Of a DNA stretch of 64,000 nt, positions 46,330 to 57,544 are shown in pieces (within the stretch, counting starts at the first letter, position 1; every line of letters starts with the position of its first letter). The stretch covers positions 123,329,001 through 123,393,000 of the forward strand of contig NC_060211.1 of NCBI RefSeq assembly GCF_021130785.1, given 5' to 3'. Under the pieces are notes generated by a model. That model was given only the letters and a program-made list of their open reading frames with translations. It was not told where the DNA came from and did no database searches. A program made the translations under genes and the position numbers. Origin of the DNA: Homalodisca vitripennis. Its lineage: Eukaryota > Arthropoda > Insecta > Hemiptera > Cicadellidae.

Positions 46330-47327
46330 CCTCACACAACCTATCGCTTACAGCCTCTTGACGTCTGTTATGGTTCCACTCAGCACATATTATGACAAGA
46401 AGTTCGTAAATGGTTGTTCAACCATCCAGGCAGGTGCGTCACCATTTATGAGGTTGCAAAACTGTTAAAAGTTGCATTTTCTAGACCCGCTACTGTGGAA
46501 ACTGCAGTAAATGTGTTTTTTAAAACTGGGATAAGTCCATACAATCCGGATACCTTTCCAGATAATCTTTTTGCGCCCTCATTAACCACAGATCATTCAA
46601 TGCCAGATGTTCAATCATTAACCACCTTCAACCAAATAAAGTAAATAGGCTTGCGTCAAGTGAATTGCAGTCTCTACAGGTAGAATTGTCAAACCTGCCC
46701 AAGGAACTTCAAACTCTGTGCTTCAGAGCAATGCGACCACAATTACAATAGTAGACCAGCCATCAACTTCAACAGGGGACAAAGGCTTAGGACTAACTTA
46801 TTATCGTCCAAACCTACCATTTTCAATTTCTCCTAAAAGTGTTCTTCCAGTACCTGAAGAGGAAGGACCTCACCCAAAAAAAAGGAATTGACAAGAGAAA
46901 AGGAAAAACTGCTGTGATAACATCATCCCCTTATAAGACTGAGTTAGAGCAAGATGAAAGTGAAAGAAATGAGAAAGAAAAAGAAAGAATTAAGAAAATC
47001 AAATAAAGCTACCAAAAAGGCCTTTTTCAAATCTATCCTAAAACCAAAAACTCAGATAAAACTACCTCTGGTTTTGAAAATGGAATTAAAAGTAGTAACA
47101 AATCTAGGAAATTCCCAGCTGATAATAAGAATGGAATGGCGTCGTCTTATGAAGATGAAGATGAGAGAGAAGAAGCATGCATTGTTTGCAACGCCCTCTA
47201 CCTCGATTCAAAGGGTGGTGAAAATTGGACCCAATGTTCTGGTTGCAAAGCATGGGCCCACGATACTTTTGCTAAAGCAGAAGAAGACGCTGACACCTCT
47301 CTTTGTGACGTTTGTGTAGTCTTATAA
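46330..47327 (+). pseudogene. Pogo/Tigger-like (jerky-type) transposase, C-terminal part
   Basis: Fragments in order are FPPHTTYRLQPLDV, the end of the DDE_1 catalytic domain (about 46323-46366); EVRKWLFNHPGRCVTIYEVA (46402 on), continuing in an open frame to 46644; SISPKSVLPVPEEEGPHPKK and KRKGKTAVITSSPYKTELE in other frames (46830-46940); a K/E-rich linker; and a final cysteine-rich domain, EEACIVCNALYLDSK..WTQCSGCKAWAHDTF..SLCDVC, ending at the stop near 47327. C-x2-C, C-x2-C, H and C-x2-C spacing in that tail looks like a PHD-type zinc finger, common at the C-terminus of this insect pogo group. The N-terminal DNA-binding part and the first catalytic residues are not visible. At least three frameshifts make it non-functional. 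Confidence 0.8.
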
Positions 47328-47689
47328 ATAAGAATTATCCTTTCCTATTGTAAAAAACCAAATAGAGTTGCTAAACAATTTATTTTTTAGGAAGCTAAAT
47401 AGGTTATTTTAAGTTATAAAACTTTTTTCAAATTTAGTAGAAAATTCGTATGGTTTGATAAAACTGGATCTGTAACCTTTGACATAAACCTTTTTTTCAA
47501 TGTGTTAAAATTGTTAGAATCATCTAAAAAAGTGTTTGTTGTGTTCTTTAATAAATAATAATATATTCAAAAAATAACATAATTTGGCGTTTTTCTTACC
47601 ACATTTCACACCAAAACTAAAAATAACAACGGTATCCCGTTTTTTCCAACTTTCCCCTACGTTGTTATTTTGATAACACGCAATAATTT

Positions 47690-47800
47690 TATCCGACTTG
47701 AAGTTTAAAATAGGTCATCATTTGTATCATGCCACTTGCCTTCATAAAATCGGTATACAAAATATCAAGCCAAGATAACTACTCAGCTGCAGTAAATATA
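47690..47800 (+). repeat. Repeat family R3, right part of the split copy
   Basis: TTGCCTTCATAAAATCGG, AATATCAAGCCAAGATAAC and TCAGCTGCAGTAAATAT match the middle part of the fullest R3 copy. This supports an insertion of about 2.1 kb between 45510 and 47600. Confidence 0.6.
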
Positions 47801-49208
47801 GTTCTGTTAATATATTTATACTCCTCTAAAGGGTGAATTTTGGGTCCTAACTTATTTGTAGTATGTTTTAATGAGGCTGTTAATGGAATTAGTCACTCAA
47901 AACTTTAATTTTGTATACGACATTTTTGTAATATACGCTTCATAAATTATGAACTATCACCTTTAATTTCACTACGTTAATTTCATCTTGTTCAGTCAGT
48001 AATTTATTCAAGGCATAACATATTACGGTAAACGGATTGCGAACTACCTTTATTTTATTCCCTAAGAGATCAATTGTTTCGCAATCAAACTCAAACCTAT
48101 ACGGCTTTTGGGTTTGTGATTAAAAGAGTGTTATTCTAACTTAGCGTAAGTTTAATTAAATATACCTAGATAAAATCATATATAAGGAAAAGTTTTTGTG
48201 TTTGACGCTTGTTTACAAAAATCACATATTTTAAATCCAAAACAGTTTTGTATTCTAATAAAGTGTATCCATGGGAACTGACGGACGAATATCAAGCCGT
48301 ACTACACTGAGCTCCCTGAAAGAACACAACAAATTCACACAAAAATAGAACATTAGCTTTGCACGATATTTCTTAACGTAAACACAAGTATTTTTGGTTT
48401 GTGATAATAATGAAAATTTCACTTCATTTCTTTGATGGCGTTTTTTTTTGTACCTTTGAGAATGGTAACTTATTATGGGTAATTTATTGATTAAATATTA
48501 AGTACCGTTACAATTTTAAGTAACGGTTACAAACATCAAAATACATGAAGAGTGATCGTGAAATGTAAACATGAAGGTAGGCGTACGCCACACCATGTGT
48601 CACGAAACAGGATTAGCTGAGGCTGTATACACAATATCTAGAGTCCATAGCGACACGTGAGTTTCTGTGTCACGTGTTATATCATATACTAAGCTTGTTT
48701 TCAAATGCATTTATTCTGCAATTTCCTCTTTGTCTTCATAGTTGCCTATAAAACCAATGTAATAATATTCACTAATACTCACCCTAACTCCAAATTTCTA
48801 CTAGAAATGAAGCTAAATGTACATTTTTAGGTATATTTGTAGATTTTTTACAGTTATTCTGTGGACTTACAGACAGAAATAAAAACTTTTTCTACTGCTT
48901 GAGTAATAGACAATATAATTGGTATTTAACAGGAAATATTAATATTATTTTAGTAGCCAACAATATCTCCCTATTACATTGCATAATAACAGTTACCAAT
49001 ACATTGTTTATTTTACTGTTATCACTGTTTAATGTTTACTGTTATTTTTAAATTATGACGAAATTAAATTTATGAATAATTTCTTTATTTAGCTGTATTT
49101 TATATAACGTGTCTGCAAATTGTGAGGAGATATTGACATTTATTTCACTCAGTTATGTCATATGGAGTGCATCCGGCTTGTTTATGGTCAATGATAAATT
49201 TAACTTAA
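47801..49208. other. Non-coding DNA
   Basis: AT-rich, nothing recognised except the small dispersed word near 48590 shared with 33942. Confidence 0.45.
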
Positions 49209-49245
49209 TCTACCTTTAAATATAACGTACGTAACTCCAAGCTAG

Positions 49246-49445
49246 CTGTGATTGGGAAGGATGAGGAGTACGTAGAAAGAAATGGGTTAAATGTGGTTCT
49301 CTTCACTTGCCGCACACAGCACGGTACAGTTCAGGTATATCTCATCCTCTCAAAGGACTGGCACATGATCAACACATTCTACACTTACACTGCTGGGAAA
49401 CCCAGGGGCTATTTCATATTGAAAGCCAATGGTCACACATACATA
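49246..49445 (+). CDS. Possible coding exon of an unidentified host gene
   Basis: A 200-bp stretch with markedly higher GC than its surroundings is bounded by AG (CAAGCTAG) and by a consensus splice donor, GTGAGT, at 49446. The frame is open across it: VIGKDEEYVERNGLNVVLFT, then CRTQHGTVQVYLILSKDW, HMINTFYTYTAGKPRGYFIL and KANGHTYI. The exon ends on a codon boundary. The upstream polypyrimidine tract is weak. The amino-acid mix looks like a folded beta-rich domain. NVVLFTC followed by a VYLILSKDW block is vaguely lipocalin-like, but the part after it does not fit, so I leave it unnamed. No neighbouring exon was found, so it may belong to a gene with long introns or be a stray duplicated exon. 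Confidence 0.35.
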
Positions 49446-49810
49446 GTGAGTTTTATGTCATGGCACACCTGGATATAATTTAAACGGCCTGATATATCTA
49501 TGTGAAACCTTGACCCTACCTATTATAACATATTTTTTTTTATTTTTCAAGTTATTGAAAATGTTGTCCCCCTTTTCTAAAGCGGGGTAAAGGGGGGCAA
49601 CTAAACATTTTCAAATACAAACCCCTATCATGTGAACCCCTCATTTTAAAGGGAATAAAAAAAGAAATCCTATAATGCAAACTAGAGATCTCTACGCTTA
49701 TTTTAACAGATTTTATGACAAATTTAATATAATAAAATCAGTAACTGTCTTGTCCTGTTTATCGTAACATGAGTCAACACTAATGCAAATTCTAAAAACA
49801 GTTACCTGTT

Positions 49811-50880
49811 TTAATGTAGCAGGTGTTCAAACTGTTAACCTTCGGCTGTTTGACAGTGTGCTAGACTGAAAAAACTTGAAACAGCATTCAAGAAATAATC
49901 TCTAGGAATTGTTTGAGATAAGTTCAAAATTCTTTGCGTTAAGTCATGGACGTCGATTGGCTTTGTTTTGTAAACCAGATATTTCATGTAGCCCCAAAAA
50001 AAGTAATCAAGTGGGTTAAGGTCAGGGGACCTTACTGGCCATTCCACAGCGCCCCTTTGGCTTATCCACCTTCTTAGGAAGACATTATTTAGATATTGTC
50101 GAACTTCAAGACCATAGTGTGGTGATGCTACATCTTGTTGTAACCAAATGTTATCAGCTTCTTGTCCAAACATATTTTGGAGTGCAGGCACAATCTGGTT
50201 TTCAAGCATATCTAAATACTTCACAGAATTTAAATTTCCATCAATTATAAATGGACCGACCAAGCGGTGATCAACTATTCCTGCCCAAACATTAACTTTT
50301 GAAGGGCGTTGTGTATGGGCCTCTACATACCAGTGCGGATTGTTATCTGCCCAGTAACGACAATTATGCCTATTGACGGCACCGTTGGTCATGGAAGTTG
50401 CTTCGTCACTAAAAAGGATTCTGTTCAGTAACTCAGGTTCAGCGTCTAGTTTACCCATCATTATATCACAAAATTCAACCCTACGGTCATAGTCATCTTC
50501 ACTAAGCTCTTGCACTAGTTTGACTTTAAAAGGTTTGAATTTATTACATTTAAGAATTTTTCTTACCGAATATTGGCTAATGTCGTGCTCCAAAGCAACT
50601 CTTCTCGTAGATATGTGGGAATCTTCAACAAAGGACTGCATAACATCTAATGATTACTCCTCGTCAATTACAGGAGCCCTTCCTGGCTTGGGTCTATCCT
50701 TTACAGAATGAGTATCATTAAACCGTTGAACAATTCTTGCCACCGTAAATCTAGTTATGTGATTTTTTCCGGTTAGGAAATTCCTCATTGAATAATTCTG
50801 CTACTTCAGCGTATGATCTCATACGTTCTCCATAACCTCTCATCATTAACACAGTAATTCTTTCAAACTCAGAATTCTCT
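49811..50880 (-). pseudogene. Nearly intact mariner-like transposase
   Basis: The longest good frame (49835-50641, 268 codons) covers part of the HTH/linker region and the whole DDE domain. D79 is in LFSDEAT, D170 in WLQQDVASPHYG and D207 in RSPDLNPLDYFFWGYMK; 36 residues separate the last two. The conserved WAGIVDHRLVGPFIIDGNL block is also present. Upstream, the frame continues (QRFNDTHSVKDRPKPGRAP) past one stop (50654-50656). After a one-base shift near 50765 it reads RITVLMMRGYGERMRSYAEV, the first helix-turn-helix, to about 50880. Downstream, reading past the stop at 49835 gives QFEHLLH and a second stop at 49811-49813, the usual family ending. One frameshift and two stops disable it. 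TIRs were not found by eye. Confidence 0.88.
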
Positions 50881-50889
50881 AAGTAGAAA

Positions 50890-53800
50890 TAAAATAAGTA
50901 ACACTATTTGTCAGAAAAATAACCTTAAACTTATGTTGTATATAGCAACTTAACCAATCAGTCGATGAAATGCAAGTGAGTAGCAAAGAGAAAGTCAACA
51001 GTAGATTGTTGCAACCGGTAAGATAAGAACAAGGGAATCTGTGAACTACTGTTGGTGTGAAGTTGTAAATTGTTAGACTTTAAAATTGTTTCTCTCTTTA
51101 TGTCTGTTGACGTAAGATTCCTAGCACTTCAAAACGAGAAGAAAACTGTGTGGTTCACCGATTAGTACATAAGTTGAGTTTAAACAGTTAAGAGGCATTT
51201 TAACTTAATGACGCTCTTTTGCATATTGATCCACTAAAGGAACAGTGTTATAAATATTATACACACTCCTGATTAAAATTCTTAAAAATTATCCTACTCC
51301 ATTCTTCTATTTGTCATGTAAGAACGAAATGAAGGATATTCAATTACAATCCACATTACTCGACAACAGAGGAAGTATGATATAGTTCGTTTGAACTTAA
51401 ACATTACCGGTATTAATACACTTTCTTTATATTTAAGGGGAGTCGGATTACCCTATCTTTCCCATGTTAAATAGTACAAATGTATGTACCATTTTCTAAG
51501 AAACCGTTACAGATAAAAACTTAAACCTTTTTTTATTTTATTATGCATATATTGTTGTACATTTAAGGCACAGCATTTTAAGGTATCATATATTTCAGTA
51601 ATTTTTTTAAATTTTTATATTTTAGCATAAAAATTTTTAAAAAGTTACTGTTTGAACGTATGTAACTTGGAACTGAAAATAATAAATGTAATTTCCTGTG
51701 CCTTAAATCTGTATTTATATATGGCAATCAAAACAAAAAAAGTAGGGCAATATCTTTTTTGGTTTAGGAGAAATTGGTTTTATGGACTCCATTTACAAAT
51801 GACTCCATTTTGCTCACAGTTTACAAAAAGCTGTATATATAATAATGTATAATGTTGTACCATAAGTTTGTTCAAACAGCTGGTGACTGCCGACCGACCC
51901 CACTAAAAGTTGAGTGTGCGCATTTATAATAATGCCAATAAAAAACTGTTCTAGATGTCAGAACTTAATAACTTTGGTGTCAAATGAAACTTAAAAGTCC
52001 AAATAATAAGAAACACGCAAAAACTTTAAAAATTGTTTTTTGCCCAAAAAGTCATCCGACTCCCCCGAGTTAGTATTTACGCTAACTACCCTATTTCACT
52101 GTCTCTACTACCCTCCTCCTTAAGTTTATCCCTTCTCTTGTAGTATAGATTAACTGTAAAGTGAGCCTTTCTCTTCTTCCCAGAGTACAACATCTATCAT
52201 TACTAAGATGGTTCGTGTCATAAGAACTGCGATGCACGTGTGTTCCAAGAGTAAGAGGAAAGTACAAAAAGTTAAGATTACCTTAATTACAAAATACATA
52301 AACTAAATAGGTTCCCTTTTTGCAATAGGCTAAACAGTCACCAACATAAACTTGTTGGCAATTTTGTTTTGACTGGATACAGTGGCTCATATTCAATCCT
52401 GAGTATGGGGGCACGAGTTTAAAATACCCAATGAGGAAACGTGAAGCTGAGGGTTTCTGCTAACGTTTAATAAATAAAGTTAGTACTGTAACTTACACCA
52501 TAGCCGTTTTCTAAAGAACGCTAACGCAAAGAAGAACGGATTATGCTTTCCTGCCGCAGGCACTGATCCAGGTTCTGATAAATATGATCATTCATAATTT
52601 CTTAGTGACTGATCGACCACTGTCGAGATATGGTTTCGCACATCACTATCGATTTCTGTTACCTAGTTCTAGTTAACACCTCGCGAGACGAGCTTGTCTT
52701 CGACTTCACCATTTCTTAATCGCTGTTGCTACCTTGTCTCAAGTGACTGGAATACCCATTATTAAAGATTGGACCTCTTATTACAGGAGCATAAAGCCAA
52801 TTTGCATGTTACAAGGACGCAACCAGGTTTTTCTTAAAGTGTATACACACATTTTATAAAACAAAAGACTTATCATTGTATATCCAAGCTACTCGTAATA
52901 AGAAAAACTTTAGAAATAGTTAAGAATGTTCCACAAAAGATTACACTATATGTAATTAGAAACTTGACAATAAATATATCCAGTTTCTATGAAAATACCT
53001 CTTTAAATTCCTAATATAATGTAATTTGTGTTGCTTCAAATCAACTCGGACCAAATTAACAATGTTGAAGGTAGCTCTTGTTGAGAGATCTGAGACCAGA
53101 CGCAAAAGTTAAATCACTGCCGCTTAGGCTGAGATATTCTTCAAATGGATAAGTCAACACAACGTATTGCTCTTTGAATATAACTCGTGTACAAGTGTTG
53201 TGTGTATGGTTTTAGACGTCTTCTGATAATTAAGAATTGAGTGTCTAAGATATGTATATTGTGCTGGTTGTAGACAGGTTTTTATGATTGCCCAATCTGA
53301 TTATCTCATAACATCTACTCCCAGTTTTTCAGACCTTCAACACCTAGCATCTACCAAACGAAATAATTCATGTACCTAGTCTTTTAGATCTACTTTCTAA
53401 TAAAAAGTCAAAAGATTAAGTAAAAAATTTTATTCTATGATTATCTGAACTAAAAACCACAATTTAATTTGCATGTACTTATTTCAATGTATATCTTGAT
53501 GTAACTTTAATTGAACCAAAGTACCATCGTAGGAAAAAACTATTTACGTCTGAAGAAGTTTAACTTTTCCTTTATGTTGAAGAAGGCCTTATGTGATGCG
53601 ATTTTAATTTTAATATGTACCTTTCAAATCTTTCTCTGATACATGCAAAACATTATCAGAAAATATTGTCATAATGATATAACCTTTCGATTTATATCAT
53701 ACTGAGATTTCTTTTCATATACGAGGTAGGAGGAATTCTGACCTATATGGCTTTGCAACATTTCGACAAAGTTTTTTTTTTGTCAGAGCCCTGATAAAAT

Positions 53801-55286
53801 GGTTCGTTATGATTTCCGAAATGCTGCCTAAATCTAATTTTGACCAACAAATATTAATGACTGTCCTTCAATCCAGCCTCAGCAGCTACCTTCTCACTGG
53901 ATTACCTCTGAAGGCTTTAGGAGAATCTTTGATCTTTGACGGCGTCCTGACTATATGAATAGAGACACCGGCACATTGTATCAGGTGTCGACTATGTAAA
54001 AAATAAATATAAATGCTAAGTTCAAATTTATAGCTGAATTTCTCGTAAAATAAAACACACAATCAGTAATACTGGACCATATTTCCTTATCATGTAACTG
54101 ATAACATTGACAGCGGCTCTGTAAACTTTAATAAACGACATTTCCTATTGTTTGTATCTAAATAATATATTAATCAAAACAATCCATTAGCAAGACATTG
54201 TATTGAAATTAAACAAGACAGTTTTTTACAATCAAAATCCCCAAAATATCAGCACATCCTTATGAAAACTACAGTATATTAAATATTCATACCTTAGGAT
54301 AGTTTTTTAAATTATCTTCAATAGAAACCCTAATGTATTCCATTTATAATACATTTTTTGTTTCCAGAAATTTTTTTAGGCTTCACATTTTTGATGGATT
54401 TAATAATAAACTTAAAACAGCTATAATAATTACGTTTTAAAAACCAACTGGTCCACAAAAGTTGGTTTATAATATTTTATGGCAGTGAAACTTTGGCATA
54501 CGTGGATGTGCTGTAGTTACATTTAACGTTTCTTCTTATTCTATAGGGCGGCATAATGGCCTGCACTTAAGCCTCGAGGGCCTTTTGCGGACCCCCGGAA
54601 GCACACCATTAGACCGTCAAGTCTACGATTCCAGCAGTCCCACAAGCCGCCGAAAAAAATCTATCAGGTCCTCTTGGGGAAATTCACCACCGTTTTATTT
54701 TATATTTCTTCCAATTAATTTCCTGTTTTAATTTTCATCTAGATATATAATAGTGCGTTGAAATATTTAATAAGGAGATATAACTCTGAGTGATCTAGGG
54801 TGAAATATTATTTTATCTAACAATGCATATCGCCGTGTCTATGAAAACCAACCTATAAATAATTTTAATTATCACAGAAATAAGAGTAAATAAGATTAAA
54901 ATAAAGTAGTTTTTATAATAGTTGCATAAAATTTTTAAAGTTTACAATGGTCAGTAATAGTTAAATAAGTCGTTTTACTCCCATTTGGAATCATCATCAA
55001 ATCGACAGATCTAAGTCTAGACAAAGAATTCCTAGAGGTTCAGCCTGGTATCTATCCGAACTGGTAAATCAAAACAATTTATTTAACTGCCTCTGTCGTA
55101 TCTCTTGTTATATACTCTATCAAGCCCTGCATATGACCTATTTCTATTGTTTCCATTATTATATCTAAATTCAATCTACTAAGAGTGAAAAAGCAAACAC
55201 ACCATGCTAAAAAAAAAATATAAAGCAACTGAAATATAAAATAGTCGGATATTGTCCTCAACACAATAAACGGATGCTTTTATTCT
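50890..55286. other. Non-coding DNA
   Basis: No supported gene in about 4.4 kb. 53090-53240 has weak similarity to the repeat at 60241-60400 (TTCTTCAAATGGATAAGTCA, GAATATAACTCGTGTAC). 54540-54690 is a GC-rich patch (GGCCTGCACTTAAGCCTCG, GCGGACCCCCGGAAGCAC) that looks like a transposon scrap I cannot name. Confidence 0.45.
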
Positions 55287-55527
55287 TTACAATATCGCTG
55301 ATTCCGTGATTCTTAGCTGTCTACCATCGGGCTGATCATCCAATTTGTGTATGTCGAACCTTATAATTAAATCTACGTACAATAATATCCTACCTTCTTA
55401 CCCTGTCACTCTCCTTTTAATTATAACTAGCACTCAAATTGTCTATTCGTATTAATTTATTATTTAATAGTTCCCAATGTTGTTTTAAATTTGGCTGTCT
55501 CAAACCTCTAATAATAATTATCTTCAG
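55287..55527 (+). repeat. Direct local duplication, copy 1
   Basis: ATTCCGTGATTCTTAGCTGT, CTACCATCGGGCTGATCATC, TGTATGTCGAACCTTATAAT and TAATAGTTCCCAATGTTG recur at 55823-56063 with about 90% identity by eye. About 300 bp of unrelated sequence lies between. Differences are mostly single-base substitutions and 1-2 bp indels. No coding content. Confidence 0.9.
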
Positions 55528-55822
55528 GATTCAAAATGCATACTTATAAGTATTAAATATTTTGTGAGTGAAAGAATATTTTCCAGAAGTAATTTTCTTA
55601 GATTAAGAAGAATTAGAATTAGTGACTGTAACAACTCGAACAACATAGACTGAACTTTTCTGCAAACTACCTAGGGTGCGTGCTTACCTTAGACTTTTTA
55701 AGATCGCTTAGTATAGAGCCGCATCGAAGGTGACATTATCTAAATTTCCATGCTGTAATTATCACTACAGTAATGTCTAAAGTATTGGCATGATTTTCTG
55801 CTTAACATCAACACCTTTAATC

Positions 55823-56063
55823 ATTACAATATCGCTCATTCCGTGATTCTTAGCTGTCTACCATCGGCTGATCATCCAATTTGTGTATGTCGAACCTTAT
55901 AATTAATCTACGTACAATAAATATCCTACCTTTTTACCCTGTCACTCTTTTTAACTATAACTAGCACTTAAATTGTCTATTCATATTAATTTATTACTTA
56001 ATAGTTCCCAATGTTGGGGTAAATTTGGCGGTCTCACACCTCTAATATTAAAAATTATCTTAA
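55823..56063 (+). repeat. Direct local duplication, copy 2
   Basis: Second copy of the 55287-55527 segment, 536 bp downstream in the same orientation. It differs for example by CATCGGCTGATC where copy 1 has CATCGGGCTGATC. The high similarity makes this one of the younger events in the window. Confidence 0.9.
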
Positions 56064-57085
56064 CTTCCTGATTAAACCTTTACAGTGATTAAAAACTGTA
56101 ACGTTTGCATTCATCACAGGTGCTGTACCCCACAATAAGATCGTTATCCGCACCCACATGGTGGAGCATTGCATGTTATATATTTCAGAACCCTTGGCAG
56201 GTGGTCGCCCTTCTACCGTGTATTACTCCTATTTATTATTAGGTTAGGTTTTGTGCATGTTGGACAATTAAGTGAAACCTGCTTGTCTGATGTGTGCTGA
56301 CATCTATTGTAGACAGTAAGCGTCAACACGATAATATAATAAAAATTTATAAATATGTCCTCATCGTGACACAGAACTACACGGTGTACGTACTTTATAA
56401 CAGCGTTCTGATTGCAATTTGGTTTTCTAAAAAAGTGATCCGAGTGCATTAAACAATGTAATAAATATTTCCGTCATACTAGCAGCAACTTTTGAGATTC
56501 TCTTTGACTATTTAGAGGTTAAAAATAAAGATACTAAGCTCTATTTTTACAAATCTATTTTAAGATACTAATATTTTTAATAGAGTAGTTGACTGATCTA
56601 GGAGGTATTTTTACACTTATACCAATCCTAGAAAACATTGCCTTGTGAAGTATATTTCACTTTGATATTACGTTTTGAATTATAGGTTTAAATTTAAAAA
56701 AACTACGTGATTTGTATATTTTTGCCATTTAACCGGACTAAACAAGAACCATTCAATAGACAATTAGCACTGCCTTAAACGTGGTAAATATAGTTCGTAA
56801 CATTAATGATATAAATTGGAATTTGTGATTATATACTTATTATAAAACCAATGTACTACTGTTTTTCCAGTACTTTCTATTGCTTCTGTTTTTATAGCTA
56901 CCAACATCATCGCAGTAAAGAATAAACAAGTTGAGCAATAAAACTATACTAATAACCCTTTTTGCGTTTTTGTACAGTGGTTTAGAGGTCTACACAGTTT
57001 TATGTGAGGTTGTATCTGTTCCCGTGGATGAAATACAGGCCGGTATTTCTTGAAAGACCTATCTATATATTAGGTGAGACAAGGA
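56064..57085. other. Non-coding DNA
   Basis: AT-rich. The 78-codon minus-strand frame at 56213-56449 has no recognisable content. Confidence 0.45.
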
Positions 57086-57150
57086 ATATATATATATATA
57101 TATATACAGTATATATATATATATAATATATATATATATATACATATATA
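57086..57150. repeat. (AT)n microsatellite, interrupted
   Basis: Three AT runs separated by ACAGT, AATA and ACA interruptions. Confidence 0.93.
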
Positions 57151-57316
57151 TTAATTTAATTAACAATTGTCTTTTATAGTGCAACTATAAACAGATATCT
57201 CTTCTCCGCAATGTAGCCGAGTGCATTAATATTACAAATTACCCATTTACTTTATATAATATGTAAGTTTTAGGATGTAAAATATTTTACAGTAATGTTA
57301 CCTAAATGTTTGTTCA

Positions 57317-57544
57317 ATGAAGCTTTTTCTATTTACATATATATATAATTTATTTTTTTCATTACAATGTGCCGCTATTGAGCACCCGACAATGACACAT
57401 CGGGGTCAATATCGTTTTGTAATCCGATCGTGTGTGGAACTCTCGATGGAAAGGTCTCGAGACGTGAAGCTTCGTCCACAGGGTCCTCTTAGGTCGAGGA
57501 ATATCGCTAATCAGTCAAATTTCAAAGGACAAACAGTCTGCTAA
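57317..57544 (+). CDS. Small ORF with a signal-peptide-like start, uncertain
   Basis: An ATG-initiated frame of 75 codons. Residues 1-20 (MKLFLFTYIYNLFFSLQCAA) look like a signal peptide with a hydrophobic core and a small residue at the likely cleavage site. The rest is basic (RSRDVKLRPQGPLRSRNIAN) and unrecognised. The downstream half is GC-richer than its surroundings. The hydrophobic start could equally come from a T-rich polypyrimidine tract (ATTTATTTTTTTCATTACAA), in which case the GC-rich part would be an exon or transposon scrap. Confidence 0.15.
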   Translation: MKLFLFTYIYNLFFSLQCAAIEHPTMTHRGQYRFVIRSCVELSMERSRDVKLRPQGPLRSRNIANQSNFKGQTVC

